Source: Kocuria dechangensis (GTDB taxonomy: Bacteria > Actinomycetota > Actinomycetes > Actinomycetales > Micrococcaceae). Taken from it: a DNA stretch of 64,000 nucleotides. Position 1 is the first letter of the stretch; each line of letters starts with the position of its first letter. The notes under the pieces were generated by a model. That model did no database searches and was not told the origin of the DNA. It saw only the letters and a list, made by a program, of their open reading frames with translations. This document shows, piece after piece, positions 14,818 through 25,758 of the stretch. A program made the translations under genes and the position numbers. The DNA is taken from NCBI RefSeq assembly GCF_014636775.1, contig NZ_BMEQ01000001.1:372001-436000 (forward strand), read 5' to 3'.

Positions 14818-15893
14818 CCGCGGCCTCCGAGCCGGACCGCGGCCTGTTCCGCGACGACGGCGACGTCGTCGTCCGCTTCGAGGACGTCAGCAAGACCTTC
14901 GTGACCGGGCCCGCGAAGGCCCGGCGCGAGGTGGTCGCGGTGGACGGCGTCTCCCTGGAGATCCGGCGCGGCGAGATCTTCGGCGTGATCGGCTACTCCG
15001 GCGCCGGCAAGTCCACGCTCGTGCGCCTGATCAACGGCCTCGAGCCGGTGACCTCCGGCTCCCTGACCGTGGGGGGCTTCGAGGTCGCCGGGCGCCGCGA
15101 GACCGAGCTCGCGCCCGTCCGGCAGCACATCGGGATGATCTTCCAGCAGTTCAACCTCTTCACCTCCCGGACCGTCGCCGGCAACGTCGAGTACCCGCTC
15201 AAGCGGGCGGGCTGGCCCAAGGACAAGCGCAGGGCGCGCGTCGCCGAGCTGCTCGAGTTCGTGGGCCTGTCCGAGCGGGCGGGCAACTACCCGGAGCAGC
15301 TCTCGGGCGGGCAGAAGCAGCGCGTGGGCATCGCCCGGGCCCTGGCGACCAGCCCCAAGCTCCTGCTGGCCGACGAGTCGACCTCCGCCCTGGACCCCGA
15401 GACCACCCAGGAGGTGCTGCAGGTGCTGCAGCGGGTGAACCGGGAGCTGGGCATCACGATCGTGCTCATCACCCACGAGATGGACGTCGTGCGCGCGATC
15501 GCCGACCGCGTGGCCGTCATGCAGAACGGGAAGGTCGTGGAGCACGGGTCCACCGTCGACATCTTCGCCCGCCCCCGCACCGAGACCGCGCGCCGGTTCG
15601 TCTCCTCCGTCCTGCACTCGGTGCCCGACGCCCGCGAGGTCGAACGGCTGCGCCGCGCCCACCGCGGGCGCCTGGTGATCGTCGACGTCGGGGACGGCGT
15701 GGACATCGGCGGGGTCCTCTCCGACGGCGCCTCCCGCGGCGTCCGCTTCACCATCGCCTACGGCGGGATCAGCGTGCTCCAGGAGCAGTCCTTCGGGTCC
15801 CTGACCTTCGAGCTGACGGGCGAGGACGCGGCCGTGCAGGACGTGGTCGACGAGCTCTCCCGCATCACGACCCTCAGGGAGGTGGCCGCGTGA
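14814..15893 (+). CDS. metN: Methionine ABC transporter ATP-binding protein
   Basis: This 359-residue ATPase powers methionine import. Walker A is GYSGAGKST at residues 60-68, the ABC signature LSGGQKQR starts at residue 163, and Walker B with LLLADESTSALDP follows near residue 180. The last 80 or so residues form a NIL domain, the regulatory module through which methionine inside the cell blocks transport in known MetN proteins. GTG start within the metQ stop; the stop overlaps metI by four bases. Confidence 0.96.
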   Translation: MTAASEPDRGLFRDDGDVVVRFEDVSKTFVTGPAKARREVVAVDGVSLEIRRGEIFGVIGYSGAGKSTLVRLINGLEPVTSGSLTVGGFEVAGRRETELAPVRQHIGMIFQQFNLFTSRTVAGNVEYPLKRAGWPKDKRRARVAELLEFVGLSERAGNYPEQLSGGQKQRVGIARALATSPKLLLADESTSALDPETTQEVLQVLQRVNRELGITIVLITHEMDVVRAIADRVAVMQNGKVVEHGSTVDIFARPRTETARRFVSSVLHSVPDAREVERLRRAHRGRLVIVDVGDGVDIGGVLSDGASRGVRFTIAYGGISVLQEQSFGSLTFELTGEDAAVQDVVDELSRITTLREVAA

Positions 15894-16549
15894 ACGACTG
15901 GACCGTCCTGGGCCCCGAGCTGCTCTCCGCGCTCGGTGAGACCCTCTACATGGTGTCCGTCACCCTCGTCCTGGCCGGCCTGCTCGGGCTGCTCGTCGGG
16001 GTGGGGCTCTACGTCACCCGGCGGGGCAACATCCTCGAGCACCGCCCGGTCCACGAGGCGCTGAACCTCGTGGTGAACTTCGTGCGCCCGATCCCGTTCA
16101 TCATCCTGCTGGCCGCGCTCGGTCCGGTCACCGAGGACGTCGTCGGGACCCGCCTGGGCCCCAACGCGGCGATCTTCGCCATGACCATCGGGGCGATGTT
16201 CGCGGTGGCCCGCATCGTGGAGCAGAACCTGATGAGCGTGGACCCCGGCGTCGTCGAGGCGGCCCGCTCGATGGGCGTCTCGCGCGGGAGGATCATCACC
16301 ACGGTGATCCTGCCCGAGGCCCTGGGCCCCCTGGTGCTCGGCTACACGTTCCTCGTCATCGGCATCACGGACATGTCCGCGATGGCGGGGGCGATCGGCG
16401 CCGGCGGCCTGGGCGACTTCGCCCTGCGCCTGGGCTACCAGCGGTTCAACGACGAGGTCACGTGGGCGGCCGTCGCCGTGATCGTGGTGCTCGTCCAGCT
16501 CGTGCAGCTGGTGGGCAACCGGCTGGCGCGCCGCATCCTGCGCCGCTGA
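15890..16549 (+). CDS. metI: Methionine ABC transporter permease
   Basis: The 219-residue permease has five hydrophobic helices and the EAA coupling loop around [24 protein letters not shown], which contacts MetN. The phrase [18 protein letters not shown] is typical of MetI. GTG start overlapping the metN stop. A strong hairpin follows, ending the metQNI operon. Confidence 0.95.
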   Translation: MNDWTVLGPELLSALGETLYMVSVTLVLAGLLGLLVGVGLYVTRRGNILEHRPVHEALNLVVNFVRPIPFIILLAALGPVTEDVVGTRLGPNAAIFAMTIGAMFAVARIVEQNLMSVDPGVVEAARSMGVSRGRIITTVILPEALGPLVLGYTFLVIGITDMSAMAGAIGAGGLGDFALRLGYQRFNDEVTWAAVAVIVVLVQLVQLVGNRLARRILRR

Positions 16550-16569
16550 CGGTCCCCGCGCCCCACGAC

Positions 16570-16601
16570 GGCCGGCCGCCTCCCACGGGAGGCGGCCGGC
16601 C
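16570..16601 (+). terminator. Terminator after metI
   Basis: GGCCGGCCGCCTCCC pairs with GGGAGGCGGCCGGCC almost without a loop. Its 3' arm runs straight into the tandem repeat that follows. Confidence 0.8.
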
Positions 16602-16660
16602 GCCGTCGTCCCGGCCGCCGTCGTCCCGGCCGCCGTCGTCCCGGCCGCCGTCGTCCCGGG
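16601..16660. repeat. Four tandem copies of a 15-bp unit
   Basis: The unit CGCCGTCGTCCCGGC is repeated head to tail four times, the last copy differing only in its final base. The repeat lies between metI and the site-2 protease gene, outside any accepted gene, and is a candidate variable-number repeat. Confidence 0.92.
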
Positions 16661-16822
16661 CGCCGCGCCCCCGGGCGCCCGGCACCGGCCCGGGGCCGGG
16701 CGCGGCTGACACGCCGCGCCCAGGATCCTGGTGCACACTGGTCCTCGCCGTGCCGCTGGCACGGCTCCCGCACGTCCCCGGCGACCGCCGGGGACCACCG
16801 ACGAAACCCGGAGGTCCGACGG

Positions 16823-18157
16823 ATGGGCGTCGTGCTGTTCCTCGTGGGCGTGCTGCTGGCCGCCGTCGCGATCGTGGCGTCCATCGCCCTCCACGAGATC
16901 GGCCACCTGGTGCCGGCCAAGCTCTTCGGCGTGCGCGTCACCCAGTACATGATCGGCTTCGGGCGCACGGTCTTCTCCCGCCGCCGCGGGGAGACCGAGT
17001 ACGGGCTCAAGGCGGTGCCCCTGGGCGGGTACATCTCCATGGTGGGGATGTACCCGCCGCCGGGGGAGGGGGCCGCCGCCCGTGCCTCGAGCACGGGGAT
17101 GTTCCAGCAGCTCACGGCCGACGCCCGCGGGGCCGCCGCCGACCAGCTCCGGCCCGGCGACGAGGACCGGGTGTTCTACCGCCTGCCCGTGTGGAAGCGG
17201 ATCGTGATCATGCTCGGCGGGCCGGCGATGAACCTGCTGCTGGGCGTCCTGTGCATCGCCATGCTGCTCACCGGCTTCGGCACCGCGACGCCCACCACCA
17301 CGGTCGCGTCGGTCTCCGAGTGCGTCGTGCCCGCCGAGCGGCAGGCCGCCGGGCAGACGACGTGCGGGCCCGAGGACCCGCAGGCCCCTGCCAACGCCGC
17401 CGGGCTGCGCCCCGGGGACGTCGTCACGGCGTTCGACGGCGCCCCGGTCGCCTCCTGGGACGAGCTGACCACCCGGATCCGGGAGCGGGCGGGGGAGCCC
17501 ACCCCCGTCGTCGTCGAGCGCGACGGGGGGAGCGTGCGCGCCACGATCACGCCCATCCTGTCCTCGCGGCCCGCCTTGGACGGCACCGGCGCCGCCGCGA
17601 CCGGGGAGGACGGGGAGCCGCTCTACGAGGACGTGGGGTTCGTCGGGATCAGCCCCACCGTCGAGCTCCGGCAGCAGCCGCTCACGGCCGTCCCGGGGGC
17701 GGTCCTGGACGGGCTGCGGCAGATCGCCGGGGTGGTCCTGCACCTGCCGCAGCGGGTCTACGACGTGGCCGAGGCCGCGTTCTCGGACGCCCCGCGGGAC
17801 CCGAACGGGCCGATCTCCGTCGTCGGCATCGGCCGGATCTCCGGGGAGATCGCCGCCCACGAGGAGATCGCGGTCCGGGACAAGGCCGCCTCCCTCGTGG
17901 GCCTCGTGGGCTCGGTCAACCTCGCCCTGTTCGTGTTCAACCTCCTCCCGCTGCTGCCCCTGGACGGCGGGCACGTGGCCGGGGCCCTGTGGGAGGCCCT
18001 GCGCCGCGGGACCGCGCGCCTGCTGCGCCGCGCCGACCCGGGCCCCTTCGACCCCGCCCGGCTGCTGCCCCTCACCTACGCGGTCGCCGCCCTGATGCTG
18101 GGGATGTCCGTGCTGCTGATCTACGCGGACATCGTGAAGCCGGTCCAGCTCTTCTGA
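16823..18157 (+). CDS. Site-2 intramembrane zinc protease (RseP/Rip1 family)
   Basis: This 444-residue membrane protease cuts anti-sigma factors and other membrane proteins within the bilayer in known relatives (Rip1 in mycobacteria, RseP in E. coli). The zinc motif HEIGH is at residues 24-28 in the first helix. A PDZ domain lies around residues 190-240 ([19 protein letters not shown]), and the third metal ligand comes from [12 protein letters not shown] near residues 375-387. ATG at 16823 follows GGAGG. Its usual chromosomal neighbours dxr and ispG are both here, split by metQNI. Confidence 0.94.
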   Translation: MGVVLFLVGVLLAAVAIVASIALHEIGHLVPAKLFGVRVTQYMIGFGRTVFSRRRGETEYGLKAVPLGGYISMVGMYPPPGEGAAARASSTGMFQQLTADARGAAADQLRPGDEDRVFYRLPVWKRIVIMLGGPAMNLLLGVLCIAMLLTGFGTATPTTTVASVSECVVPAERQAAGQTTCGPEDPQAPANAAGLRPGDVVTAFDGAPVASWDELTTRIRERAGEPTPVVVERDGGSVRATITPILSSRPALDGTGAAATGEDGEPLYEDVGFVGISPTVELRQQPLTAVPGAVLDGLRQIAGVVLHLPQRVYDVAEAAFSDAPRDPNGPISVVGIGRISGEIAAHEEIAVRDKAASLVGLVGSVNLALFVFNLLPLLPLDGGHVAGALWEALRRGTARLLRRADPGPFDPARLLPLTYAVAALMLGMSVLLIYADIVKPVQLF

Positions 18158-18267
18158 GCCGGCCCGCGCGGGCCGTGCCGGCCGGAGCCGCTGTCGCGGC
18201 CCCGCCCGGCCCGTCCGGCGTCGGGGGAATCACGCCCGCGGTCGGGGTGCGTCCCGGGGGCATGGGG

Positions 18268-18273
18268 CACAAT
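18268..18273 (+). promoter_or_regulatory. Possible -10 element for ispG
   Basis: CACAAT in the gap after the protease gene, 66 nt before the TTG start. No -35 is evident; weak call. Confidence 0.3.
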
Positions 18274-18339
18274 GGAATCCGACGACGGACCCGCCCACGG
18301 GTCCCGACGCAACTGCTCTCGATCCTTCGGAGGAACCCT

Positions 18340-19518
<1,179 letters not shown>

Positions 19519-19554
19519 CCGGAGCGGACGCTGCGGAGGGACGGTGACGGAGGC

Positions 19555-20409
19555 GTGAGGACGCGCGGGAGGACGGCGCAGCGGCTGGTGCCGGCGGGCG
19601 AGGTGGACCCCGCCGGGCTGGACCGGCTGCTGGCGGCCGACCCCGTGGCCCACGCCTTCGTGGCCGCCCACGTCGACGCCCACCGGGCCGGGACCGGCTC
19701 GCGGGTGCCGCCCGTCGTCGGCACGGCGGGCCCCGACGGCGGCCTGGCGGGCGCCTGCTGGGTCGGCACCAACGTCGTGCCCGTGGCGCTCGACGAGGAG
19801 GGCCTCGACCTCGTCGCCGACCACCTGCGCCGCGGCGGGTCCCGGCACGCGTCCGTCTTCGGGCCCGCGGACCTCGTCCTGGGCCTGTGGTCCCGCCTGG
19901 AGCGGTCCTGGCCGAGACCCTTCGACGTCCGGCCCGTCCAGCCGCTGCTCGCCATCGACCACGACCCCGTCCCCGCGCCCCACCCCGGCGTCCGGGTCGC
20001 GACGGCCGCCGACGTCCCCGCCGTCCTGCCGGCCAGCGCCGCGATGTTCGAGGAGGAGGTCGGCTACTCCCCGTACTCGGGCGGGGACCGCAGCTACCGC
20101 GACCGGGTCGCGGCGCTCGTGGAGTCGGGGAGCTGCCTCGTGCTCACCGACGGCCGCGGCCGCGTCGTGTTCAAGGCCGACCTCGGCTCCGTCGCCCGCG
20201 GGGTGGCGCAGGTGCAGGGCGTGTGGATCGACCCCGCCCACCGGGGACGGGGCCTCGCCGTGCCATGCATGGCCGCCGCCGTGCGCCTGGCCCGCCGCCG
20301 CACCCCGGTGGTGAGCCTCTACGTCAACGACTACAACGCCCCGGCCCTGGCCACCTACCGCCGGGTGGGCTTCGAGCGCGTCGGCACGTTCGCCACCGTC
20401 CTGCTCTGA
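19555..20409 (+). CDS. GNAT acetyltransferase with N-terminal DUF4081-like domain
   Basis: The 284-residue protein has an N-terminal half of about 130 residues resembling DUF4081 (LLAADPVAHAFVAAHVDA) and a C-terminal GNAT fold with the acetyl-CoA loop VWIDPAHRGRGLAVPCM and the closing YVNDYNAPALATYRRVGF motif. It probably acetylates an amine, but the substrate is unknown. GTG at 19555 follows CGGAGG. It lies 36 nt after ispG, where the same kind of gene is found in many actinobacteria, so it may be transcribed with ispG. Confidence 0.88.
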   Translation: MRTRGRTAQRLVPAGEVDPAGLDRLLAADPVAHAFVAAHVDAHRAGTGSRVPPVVGTAGPDGGLAGACWVGTNVVPVALDEEGLDLVADHLRRGGSRHASVFGPADLVLGLWSRLERSWPRPFDVRPVQPLLAIDHDPVPAPHPGVRVATAADVPAVLPASAAMFEEEVGYSPYSGGDRSYRDRVAALVESGSCLVLTDGRGRVVFKADLGSVARGVAQVQGVWIDPAHRGRGLAVPCMAAAVRLARRRTPVVSLYVNDYNAPALATYRRVGFERVGTFATVLL

Positions 20410-20497
20410 GGCCCCGTGGGGAGCGGCCCGGGGAGCGGCCCGGGTGCCGCTCGCAGGGCCGGTCCCCGGCGCGGCGCGGCGCGCGGTGGCGGGGGTG

Positions 20498-20503
20498 TAG
20501 ATT
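20498..20503 (+). promoter_or_regulatory. Likely -10 element for proS
   Basis: TAGATT lies in the 190-base gap before proS and would give a leader of about 90 nt. Confidence 0.4.
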
Positions 20504-20599
20504 TGACCGGAATCCGCGGTGCCGTCGGCGCCGCCCACCCCCTCGACGCCCCGGGCCCGGCACCACCACGCCGCGCTCCCCGGGAGAAACGGAGCCCAC

Positions 20600-22399
20600 G
20601 TGGCGCTGCGCCTCTCCTCCCTGTTCCTGCGCACCCTCCGAGAGGACCCGGTCGACGCCGAGGTGGACAGCCACAAGCTGCTGGTCCGCGCCGGCTACAT
20701 CCGCCGGGCGGCCCCCGGGATCTACACCTGGCTGCCCATGGGGCTGCGGGTGCTCGGCAAGGTCGAGCGCATCGTGCGCGAGGAGATGGACGCCATCGGC
20801 GCGCAGGAGGTGCACTTCCCCGCCCTGCTGCCGCGCGAGCCCTACGAGGTCACCAACCGCTGGAGCGAGTACGGCGAGAACCTCTTCCGGCTCAAGGACC
20901 GCAAGGAGGCGGACTACCTCCTGGCCCCCACCCACGAGGAGATGTTCACGCTCCTCGTCAAGGACCTCTACTCGTCCTACAAGGACCTCCCCGTCACCCT
21001 GTACCAGATCCAGAACAAGTACCGCGACGAGGCCCGCCCGCGGGCCGGCCTGATCCGCGGCCGCGAGTTCGTCATGAAGGACTCCTACTCCTTCGACGTC
21101 GACGACGCCGGCCTCGAGCGCTCCTACAACGCCCACCGCGGCGCCTACGTCCGGATCTTCGAGCGCCTCGGGCTGCCCGTCGTCGCCGTCTCCGCCCAGT
21201 CCGGGGCCATGGGCGGGTCCCGCTCGGAGGAGTTCCTGCACCCCACTGAGATCGGCGAGGACACGTTCGTGCGCTCGCCCGGCGGCTACGCCGCCAACGT
21301 CGAGGCCGTGACCACGGTGGTCCCGCCGGCGCTGGACCCCGCGGACGCCCCGGCGGCCCGCGTCCTGGACACCCCGGACAGCCCCACGATCGAGACCCTC
21401 GTCGACCGCTCCAACGAGCTCCACCCGCGCGAGGAGGGCCCGTGGGCGGCCGCCGACACCCTCAAGAACGTGGTCCTCGCCGTGATCCTGCCCGACGGCG
21501 GGCGCCGGCTCGTGGCCGTGGGCCTGCCCGGGGACCGCGCCGTGGACCTCAAGCGCATCGAGGCCGGGATCGGCCCCCTACTCGAGGTCGCCGGCGAGGT
21601 GCTCGTGGAGCAGGCCACCGACGAGGACCTCCGGGCCGTCCCCCTGCTCGTCAAGGGCTACATCGGCCCCGGCCTCGCCCCGGACCAGGCGGTGCTCGGG
21701 GCGAAGTCGAGCACCGGCATCCCGTTCTTCGTGGACCCGCGCGTGGTGGTGGGCAGCCGCTGGATCACCGGCGCCAACGTCCACGGCAAGCACGTCTACG
21801 ACCTCACGGCGGGGCGCGACTTCACGTGGGACGGCGTGGTGGAGTGCGCCGAGGTCCGCGCGGGCGACCCCGCCCCGGACGGCTCCGGCCCCCTGGAGGC
21901 GGCCCGCGGCATCGAGATGGGCCACATCTTCCAGCTCGGCCGCAAGTACGCCGAGGCGCTGGGGCTGAAGGTCCTGGACCAGAACGGCAAGCTCGTCACC
22001 GTGACCATGGGCTCCTACGGCGTGGGCGTCACCCGCGCCGTGGCGGCCCTCGCCGAGGCCTACCACGACGACAAGGGCCTGCTCTGGCCGCGCCAGGTCG
22101 CCCCGGCCGACGTCCACGTCGTCGCCACGGGCAAGGGCACGGAGGTGCTCGAGGAGGCGGAGAAGATCGTCGCCGAGCTCGAGGCCGAGGGCCTCGAGGT
22201 GCTCTTCGACGACCGCCCCAAGGTCTCCCCGGGCGTGAAGTTCGGCGACGCCGAGCTGCTCGGCGTGCCCACCGTCCTGGTGGTGGGCCGCGGGCTCAAG
22301 GACGGCGTCCTCGAGCTCAAGGACCGCGCCAGCGGCGAGGCCCAGGACGTGGCCAGGGACGGCGTCGCCGCCGTGGTCGCCGCCGCCGTCCGCGGCTGA
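20600..22399 (+). CDS. proS: Prolyl-tRNA synthetase, bacterial type with editing domain
   Basis: ProRS charges tRNA-Pro and its editing domain clears Ala-tRNA-Pro. At 599 residues it is the long bacterial form: class II core ([22 protein letters not shown], then [32 protein letters not shown]), inserted editing domain about residues 225-400, motif 3 around [17 protein letters not shown] and a C-terminal anticodon-binding domain. The GTG at 20600 matches family starts ([15 protein letters not shown]); the ATG at 20519 would add an unrelated stretch. Confidence 0.97.
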   Translation: MALRLSSLFLRTLREDPVDAEVDSHKLLVRAGYIRRAAPGIYTWLPMGLRVLGKVERIVREEMDAIGAQEVHFPALLPREPYEVTNRWSEYGENLFRLKDRKEADYLLAPTHEEMFTLLVKDLYSSYKDLPVTLYQIQNKYRDEARPRAGLIRGREFVMKDSYSFDVDDAGLERSYNAHRGAYVRIFERLGLPVVAVSAQSGAMGGSRSEEFLHPTEIGEDTFVRSPGGYAANVEAVTTVVPPALDPADAPAARVLDTPDSPTIETLVDRSNELHPREEGPWAAADTLKNVVLAVILPDGGRRLVAVGLPGDRAVDLKRIEAGIGPLLEVAGEVLVEQATDEDLRAVPLLVKGYIGPGLAPDQAVLGAKSSTGIPFFVDPRVVVGSRWITGANVHGKHVYDLTAGRDFTWDGVVECAEVRAGDPAPDGSGPLEAARGIEMGHIFQLGRKYAEALGLKVLDQNGKLVTVTMGSYGVGVTRAVAALAEAYHDDKGLLWPRQVAPADVHVVATGKGTEVLEEAEKIVAELEAEGLEVLFDDRPKVSPGVKFGDAELLGVPTVLVVGRGLKDGVLELKDRASGEAQDVARDGVAAVVAAAVRG

Positions 22400-22403
22400 G
22401 CCC

Positions 22404-23216
22404 GTGGAGGCGCTCGGGGACCTGGTCGGGGCCTCGGGGCTGGAGCAGGCCGGACCCGAGGTCGTCGCCCTCCTCGTCGCGGCCGGCCTCGCGGCAGGGT
22501 TCGTCGACGCGGTGGTCGGCGGGGGCGGGCTGCTCCAGCTGCCGGTCGTGCTGATGATCCCCGGGATCACCCCGGTCCAGGCGCTCGCCACCAACAAGAT
22601 GGGCTCGGTCTTCGGCACGGCCACCAGCGCCCTGACGTACTACCGGAGGACCTCGCCGGACCTGCGCACCGCCCTGCCCATGGCGGCGGTCGCGCTGGCC
22701 GGCAGCTTCGGCGGCGCGGCGCTCGCGGCGTCCCTGCCCGAGGAGGTCTTCCGGCCGATCATCCTCGCGGCGCTGATCGCGGTGCTGCTGTTCACGGTCG
22801 CCCAGCCGACCGTCGGCCAGCTCACGCAGCTGCGGCACACCGGGGCGCGGCACTACGGGACCGCGATGCTCATCGGCGCGGTGATCGGCTTCTACGACGG
22901 GGTGATGGGGCCGGGCACCGGGTCGTTCCTGGTGATCGCCATGATCACGCTCCTCGGCTACAGCTTCCTGGCCGCCAGCGCCAAGGCCAAGATCGTCAAC
23001 CTGGCGACCAACGTGGGCGCGCTGCTGTTCTTCTTCGGGCACGGGTCCGTGCTGTGGGGGCTGGGGCTGGTGCTCGGCCTGTCGAACATGGTCGGGGGCT
23101 ACCTCGGCGCCCGGACCGCGGTCGCCCGCGGCAGCCGCTTCATCCGCGTGGTCTTCCTCGTGGTGGTCTCGGTGCTGATCCTGAAGCTGGGCCTCGACGT
23201 GCTGCACGGCGCCTGA
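22404..23216 (+). CDS. TSUP (TauE/SafE, DUF81) family permease
   Basis: This 270-residue membrane protein has about eight hydrophobic helices and the TSUP signatures: AGFVDAVVGGGGLLQLP in helix 1, the mirrored GFYDGVMGPGTGSFLV in the second half, and ATNKMGS. Relatives export or import sulfite, sulfoacetate or other small anions; the substrate here cannot be told. GTG at 22404, four bases after proS, so probably co-transcribed with it without a functional link being known. Confidence 0.9.
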   Translation: MEALGDLVGASGLEQAGPEVVALLVAAGLAAGFVDAVVGGGGLLQLPVVLMIPGITPVQALATNKMGSVFGTATSALTYYRRTSPDLRTALPMAAVALAGSFGGAALAASLPEEVFRPIILAALIAVLLFTVAQPTVGQLTQLRHTGARHYGTAMLIGAVIGFYDGVMGPGTGSFLVIAMITLLGYSFLAASAKAKIVNLATNVGALLFFFGHGSVLWGLGLVLGLSNMVGGYLGARTAVARGSRFIRVVFLVVVSVLILKLGLDVLHGA

Positions 23217-23239
23217 GCGGCCCGGGCCCGCGTCCGTCG

Positions 23240-23245
23240 TAGGAT
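23240..23245 (+). promoter_or_regulatory. Likely -10 element for rimP
   Basis: TAGGAT lies 40 nt before the rimP GTG. Confidence 0.4.
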
Positions 23246-23285
23246 TTCCCGGAGACCCGTCTTCCCCGGACCACCAGGAGCACCC

Positions 23286-23804
23286 GTGAGCGAGCACAGC
23301 ACCACCGGACCCGACGACCGCCGGCGACTGGCCGAGCTGCTGGGCCCGGTGGTCGAGGACGCGGGACTGTTCCTGGAGGACGTGTCCCTGAAGCCCAGCG
23401 GCTCCGGCCTCGTGCTCCAGGTGCTCGTCGACCTCCCGGAGGACAGCACCGGCAGCGTGGACCTCGACCGCGTCGCCGAGGTCGCCCGCGCCGTGTCCGA
23501 GACCCTCGACCGGACCGATCCCGTGCCCGGCTCCGCCTACGAGCTCGAGGTCTCCTCCCCGGGCGCCACGCGCGAGCTCACCGAGCGGCGGCACTGGAAG
23601 CGGTCCGTGGGCCGGCTCGTGCGGGTCACGCCGGTGGAGGGGGAGAAGTTCACCGCCCGGCTGCTCGAGGTCGGGGACGACGGCGTGGTCCTGCAGCGCA
23701 GCCACCAGGCGAAGAAGGGCATGGCGCCGAAGCTCCTCGAGCCGGAGACCTGGGCGTTCGACGCCGTGCGCCGCGCGAAGGTCGAGGTCGAGTTCACGGA
23801 CTGA
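23286..23804 (+). CDS. rimP: Ribosome maturation factor RimP
   Basis: RimP helps the final folding of the 30S subunit. The 172-residue protein has the N-terminal alpha/beta domain (LLGPVVEDAGLFLEDVSL, VDLDRVAEVARAVSETLD), the EVSSPGATRELTERRHWKRSVGR hinge and the C-terminal SH3-like domain. GTG start with CAGGAG before it. It opens the conserved rimP-nusA-ylxR-infB-rbfA-truB run. A possible -10 precedes nusA, so the two may also be transcribed apart. Confidence 0.96.
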   Translation: MSEHSTTGPDDRRRLAELLGPVVEDAGLFLEDVSLKPSGSGLVLQVLVDLPEDSTGSVDLDRVAEVARAVSETLDRTDPVPGSAYELEVSSPGATRELTERRHWKRSVGRLVRVTPVEGEKFTARLLEVGDDGVVLQRSHQAKKGMAPKLLEPETWAFDAVRRAKVEVEFTD

Positions 23805-23837
23805 GGCCGCGGCGGTCGCCGCGGATCGGGGCGAGTG

Positions 23838-23843
23838 TAAGAT
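23838..23843 (+). promoter_or_regulatory. Likely -10 element for nusA
   Basis: TAAGAT in the 237-base gap after rimP; predicts an RNA start near 23850 and a leader of about 190 nt. Confidence 0.45.
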
Positions 23844-23851
23844 GTCCCGTT

Positions 23852-23891
23852 GTCACCGCGACGCCGTCCCACCGGACGGAGCCGCGGTGAC
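23852..23891 (+). promoter_or_regulatory. Hairpin at the 5' end of the nusA leader
   Basis: Outer stem GTCACCGCG/CGCGGTGAC (9 bp) and inner stem CCGTCC/GGACGG (6 bp) form a long hairpin starting right at the predicted RNA start. There is no T-tract. It could stabilise the message or serve as a feedback target. Confidence 0.5.
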
Positions 23892-24041
23892 CAGTGCGAC
23901 GGCACGACGCATCCGGACGACGAATCAGTCGGACGACCGAGTACGAAGACAACAGAGCGAGCACGACCCGAGGCAGCGCTCCGTCCCCGCGGCGGTGCGC
24001 TGTTGCGTCCCCGGGGTCTCGCCAGGTGAGGAAGGCCGGAC

Positions 24042-25022
24042 ATGGACATCGATATGAGCACCCTCCGACTGCTGGAGCGTGAGCGCGACATCCCCGTGGA
24101 CCTGCTCATCCCCACCATCGAGCAGGCCCTCCTGCTGGCCTACCAGAAGAGCCCCGGCGCGCAGCAGGGCGCCCGGGCCGAGATCGAGCGCAAGACCGGC
24201 CACGTCACCATCTGGGCCCCCGAGCTCGACGAGGAGGGCAACCCGGTCGGGGAGTTCGACGACACCCCCGCCGGCTTCGGCCGCATCGCCGCCTCCACCG
24301 CCCGCCAGGTCATCCTGCAGCGGTTGCGCGACGTCGAGGACGACGCCGTGCTGGGCCACTTCAAGGGCCGCGAGGGCGAGATCGTGTCCGGGCAGATCCA
24401 GCAGGGCCACAACCCGCACATGGTCCAGGTGGACCTGGGCACGGTCGAGGGCGTGCTGCCCCCGCACGAGCAGGCCCCCGGCGAGAAGTACCCGCACGGC
24501 GCCCGCATCCGGGCCTTCGTCGTCGAGGTCAAGCGGGGCATGAAGGGCCCGTCCATCACGCTGTCCCGCTCCCACCCCGACCTGGTGCGCCGCCTGTTCG
24601 AGATGGAGGTCCCCGAGATCGCCGACGGCTCGGTGGAGATCATGGCGATCGCCCGCGAGGCGGGGCACCGCACCAAGATCGCGGTCCGCGCCACCAAGGC
24701 CGGCATCAACGCCAAGGGTGCCTGCATCGGCGAGATGGGCTCCCGCGTGCGCGCCGTGACGAACGAGCTGCACGAGGAGAAGATCGACATCGTCGACTGG
24801 TCCGAGGACCCCGCGCGCTTCATCGCCAACGCCCTGTCCCCGGCCAAGGTGTCGCGGGTCACCGTGCTCGACGAGCGCGCCCGCTCCTCGCGCGCCGTCG
24901 TGCCCGACACCCAGCTGTCCCTGGCGATCGGCAAGGAGGGCCAGAACGCCCGCCTCGCGGCCAAGCTGACGGGCTGGAAGATCGACATCGTCCCCGAGTC
25001 GAAGGCCGCCGCCCGCGACTGA
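24042..25022 (+). CDS. nusA: Transcription termination/antitermination factor NusA
   Basis: NusA binds RNA polymerase and nascent RNA and modulates pausing and termination. The 326-residue protein is the short actinobacterial form: N-terminal polymerase-binding domain (about 1-105), S1 domain (110-180, [20 protein letters not shown]), then KH1 and KH2 (190-320) with [11 protein letters not shown] and [20 protein letters not shown]. The E. coli acidic repeats are absent, as is normal here. ATG at 24042 after GAGGAAGG; a second ATG four codons later is possible. Confidence 0.97.
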   Translation: MDIDMSTLRLLERERDIPVDLLIPTIEQALLLAYQKSPGAQQGARAEIERKTGHVTIWAPELDEEGNPVGEFDDTPAGFGRIAASTARQVILQRLRDVEDDAVLGHFKGREGEIVSGQIQQGHNPHMVQVDLGTVEGVLPPHEQAPGEKYPHGARIRAFVVEVKRGMKGPSITLSRSHPDLVRRLFEMEVPEIADGSVEIMAIAREAGHRTKIAVRATKAGINAKGACIGEMGSRVRAVTNELHEEKIDIVDWSEDPARFIANALSPAKVSRVTVLDERARSSRAVVPDTQLSLAIGKEGQNARLAAKLTGWKIDIVPESKAAARD

Positions 25023-25049
25023 GGCCCGCCCGCGGCCCGCGTCACCGCA

Positions 25050-25081
25050 CCGCCCTGGGGCCCGGTTTCGGCCCAGGGCGG
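25050..25081 (+). terminator. Hairpin between nusA and ylxR
   Basis: CCGCCCTGGG/CCCAGGGCGG, a 10-bp perfect stem, ends nine bases before the TAGACT -10 of the next gene. It probably attenuates nusA transcription while the next promoter restarts it. Confidence 0.65.
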
Positions 25082-25090
25082 TCGCGGGGC

Positions 25091-25096
25091 TAGACT
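25091..25096 (+). promoter_or_regulatory. Likely -10 element for ylxR-infB
   Basis: TAGACT directly after the hairpin following nusA; leader of about 95 nt. Confidence 0.45.
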
Positions 25097-25196
25097 GGTC
25101 TACGGTCAGACCGTTGGTGGTCCCTGTCCGACGCCGGTTCCCCGGCCCGAGCGGGACGTCCCGACGTCCCGGCGCGAGACGAGGAGTACGACGCGA

Positions 25197-25607
25197 GTGA
25201 GTGACGACTCCCGCCGCACGTGCATCGGATGCCGGACCACCCAACACCCTGACCAGCTCGTACGTGTGGCGACCGAGGCGCACGACAGCGGCCTGAGAGC
25301 CGTCGTCGACCGCACCGGCCGCCTCGGCGGTCGCGGAGCCTGGCTCCACCCCTCCCTCGAGTGCTTGGAGACGGCCCTGCGCCGGCGCGCCTTCGGGCGG
25401 GCATTCCGGGCCCCGGTGGACACCGAGGGGATCGCCCGCGAGCTGGACGCCCTGCTGTCCGCACGGACAGCCGGGGGCCCGGGCGCACGAGTGCCGACCA
25501 CAGTCGTCCCCGGACGGCAGCCCGCACGGTCCGACCGGACCGGTGACCGCGTCACACCGCGGGTCAGAACTGGAAAGCGAGTCAGAGAACCGATGGAAAA
25601 CCGATGA
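25197..25607 (+). CDS. YlxR family (DUF448) RNA-binding protein
   Basis: YlxR proteins are small nucleic-acid-binding proteins always found between nusA and infB; a role in RNase P or transcription control has been proposed. The core is residues 1-95: RRTCIGCRTTQHPDQLVRV with Cys9 and Cys12, RLGGRGAWLHPSLECLETALRRRAFGRAFR. The last 40 residues are a basic, Pro/Arg-rich tail not seen in the short family members. GTG at 25197, about 11 nt after GAGGAG. Confidence 0.93.
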   Translation: MSDDSRRTCIGCRTTQHPDQLVRVATEAHDSGLRAVVDRTGRLGGRGAWLHPSLECLETALRRRAFGRAFRAPVDTEGIARELDALLSARTAGGPGARVPTTVVPGRQPARSDRTGDRVTPRVRTGKRVREPMENR

Positions 25608-25758
25608 GTGCCCAGCGATGAGTACTTCGCTGTGCTCTGCCTACGGCCTCCCGCCGCTGCCCGCCCGTGCCGTCCTCGACGGCCGCGAGTGCTCCGGGAG
25701 CCTCAACGGAAAATAAGTGGTTCGTGCCTGTTTCGGTGCGGACCGAGACAGGAGAGAA

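Noticed and set aside
16601-16660. CRISPR-like array
   Set aside because: The 15-bp units are directly adjacent without spacers and there are no cas genes.
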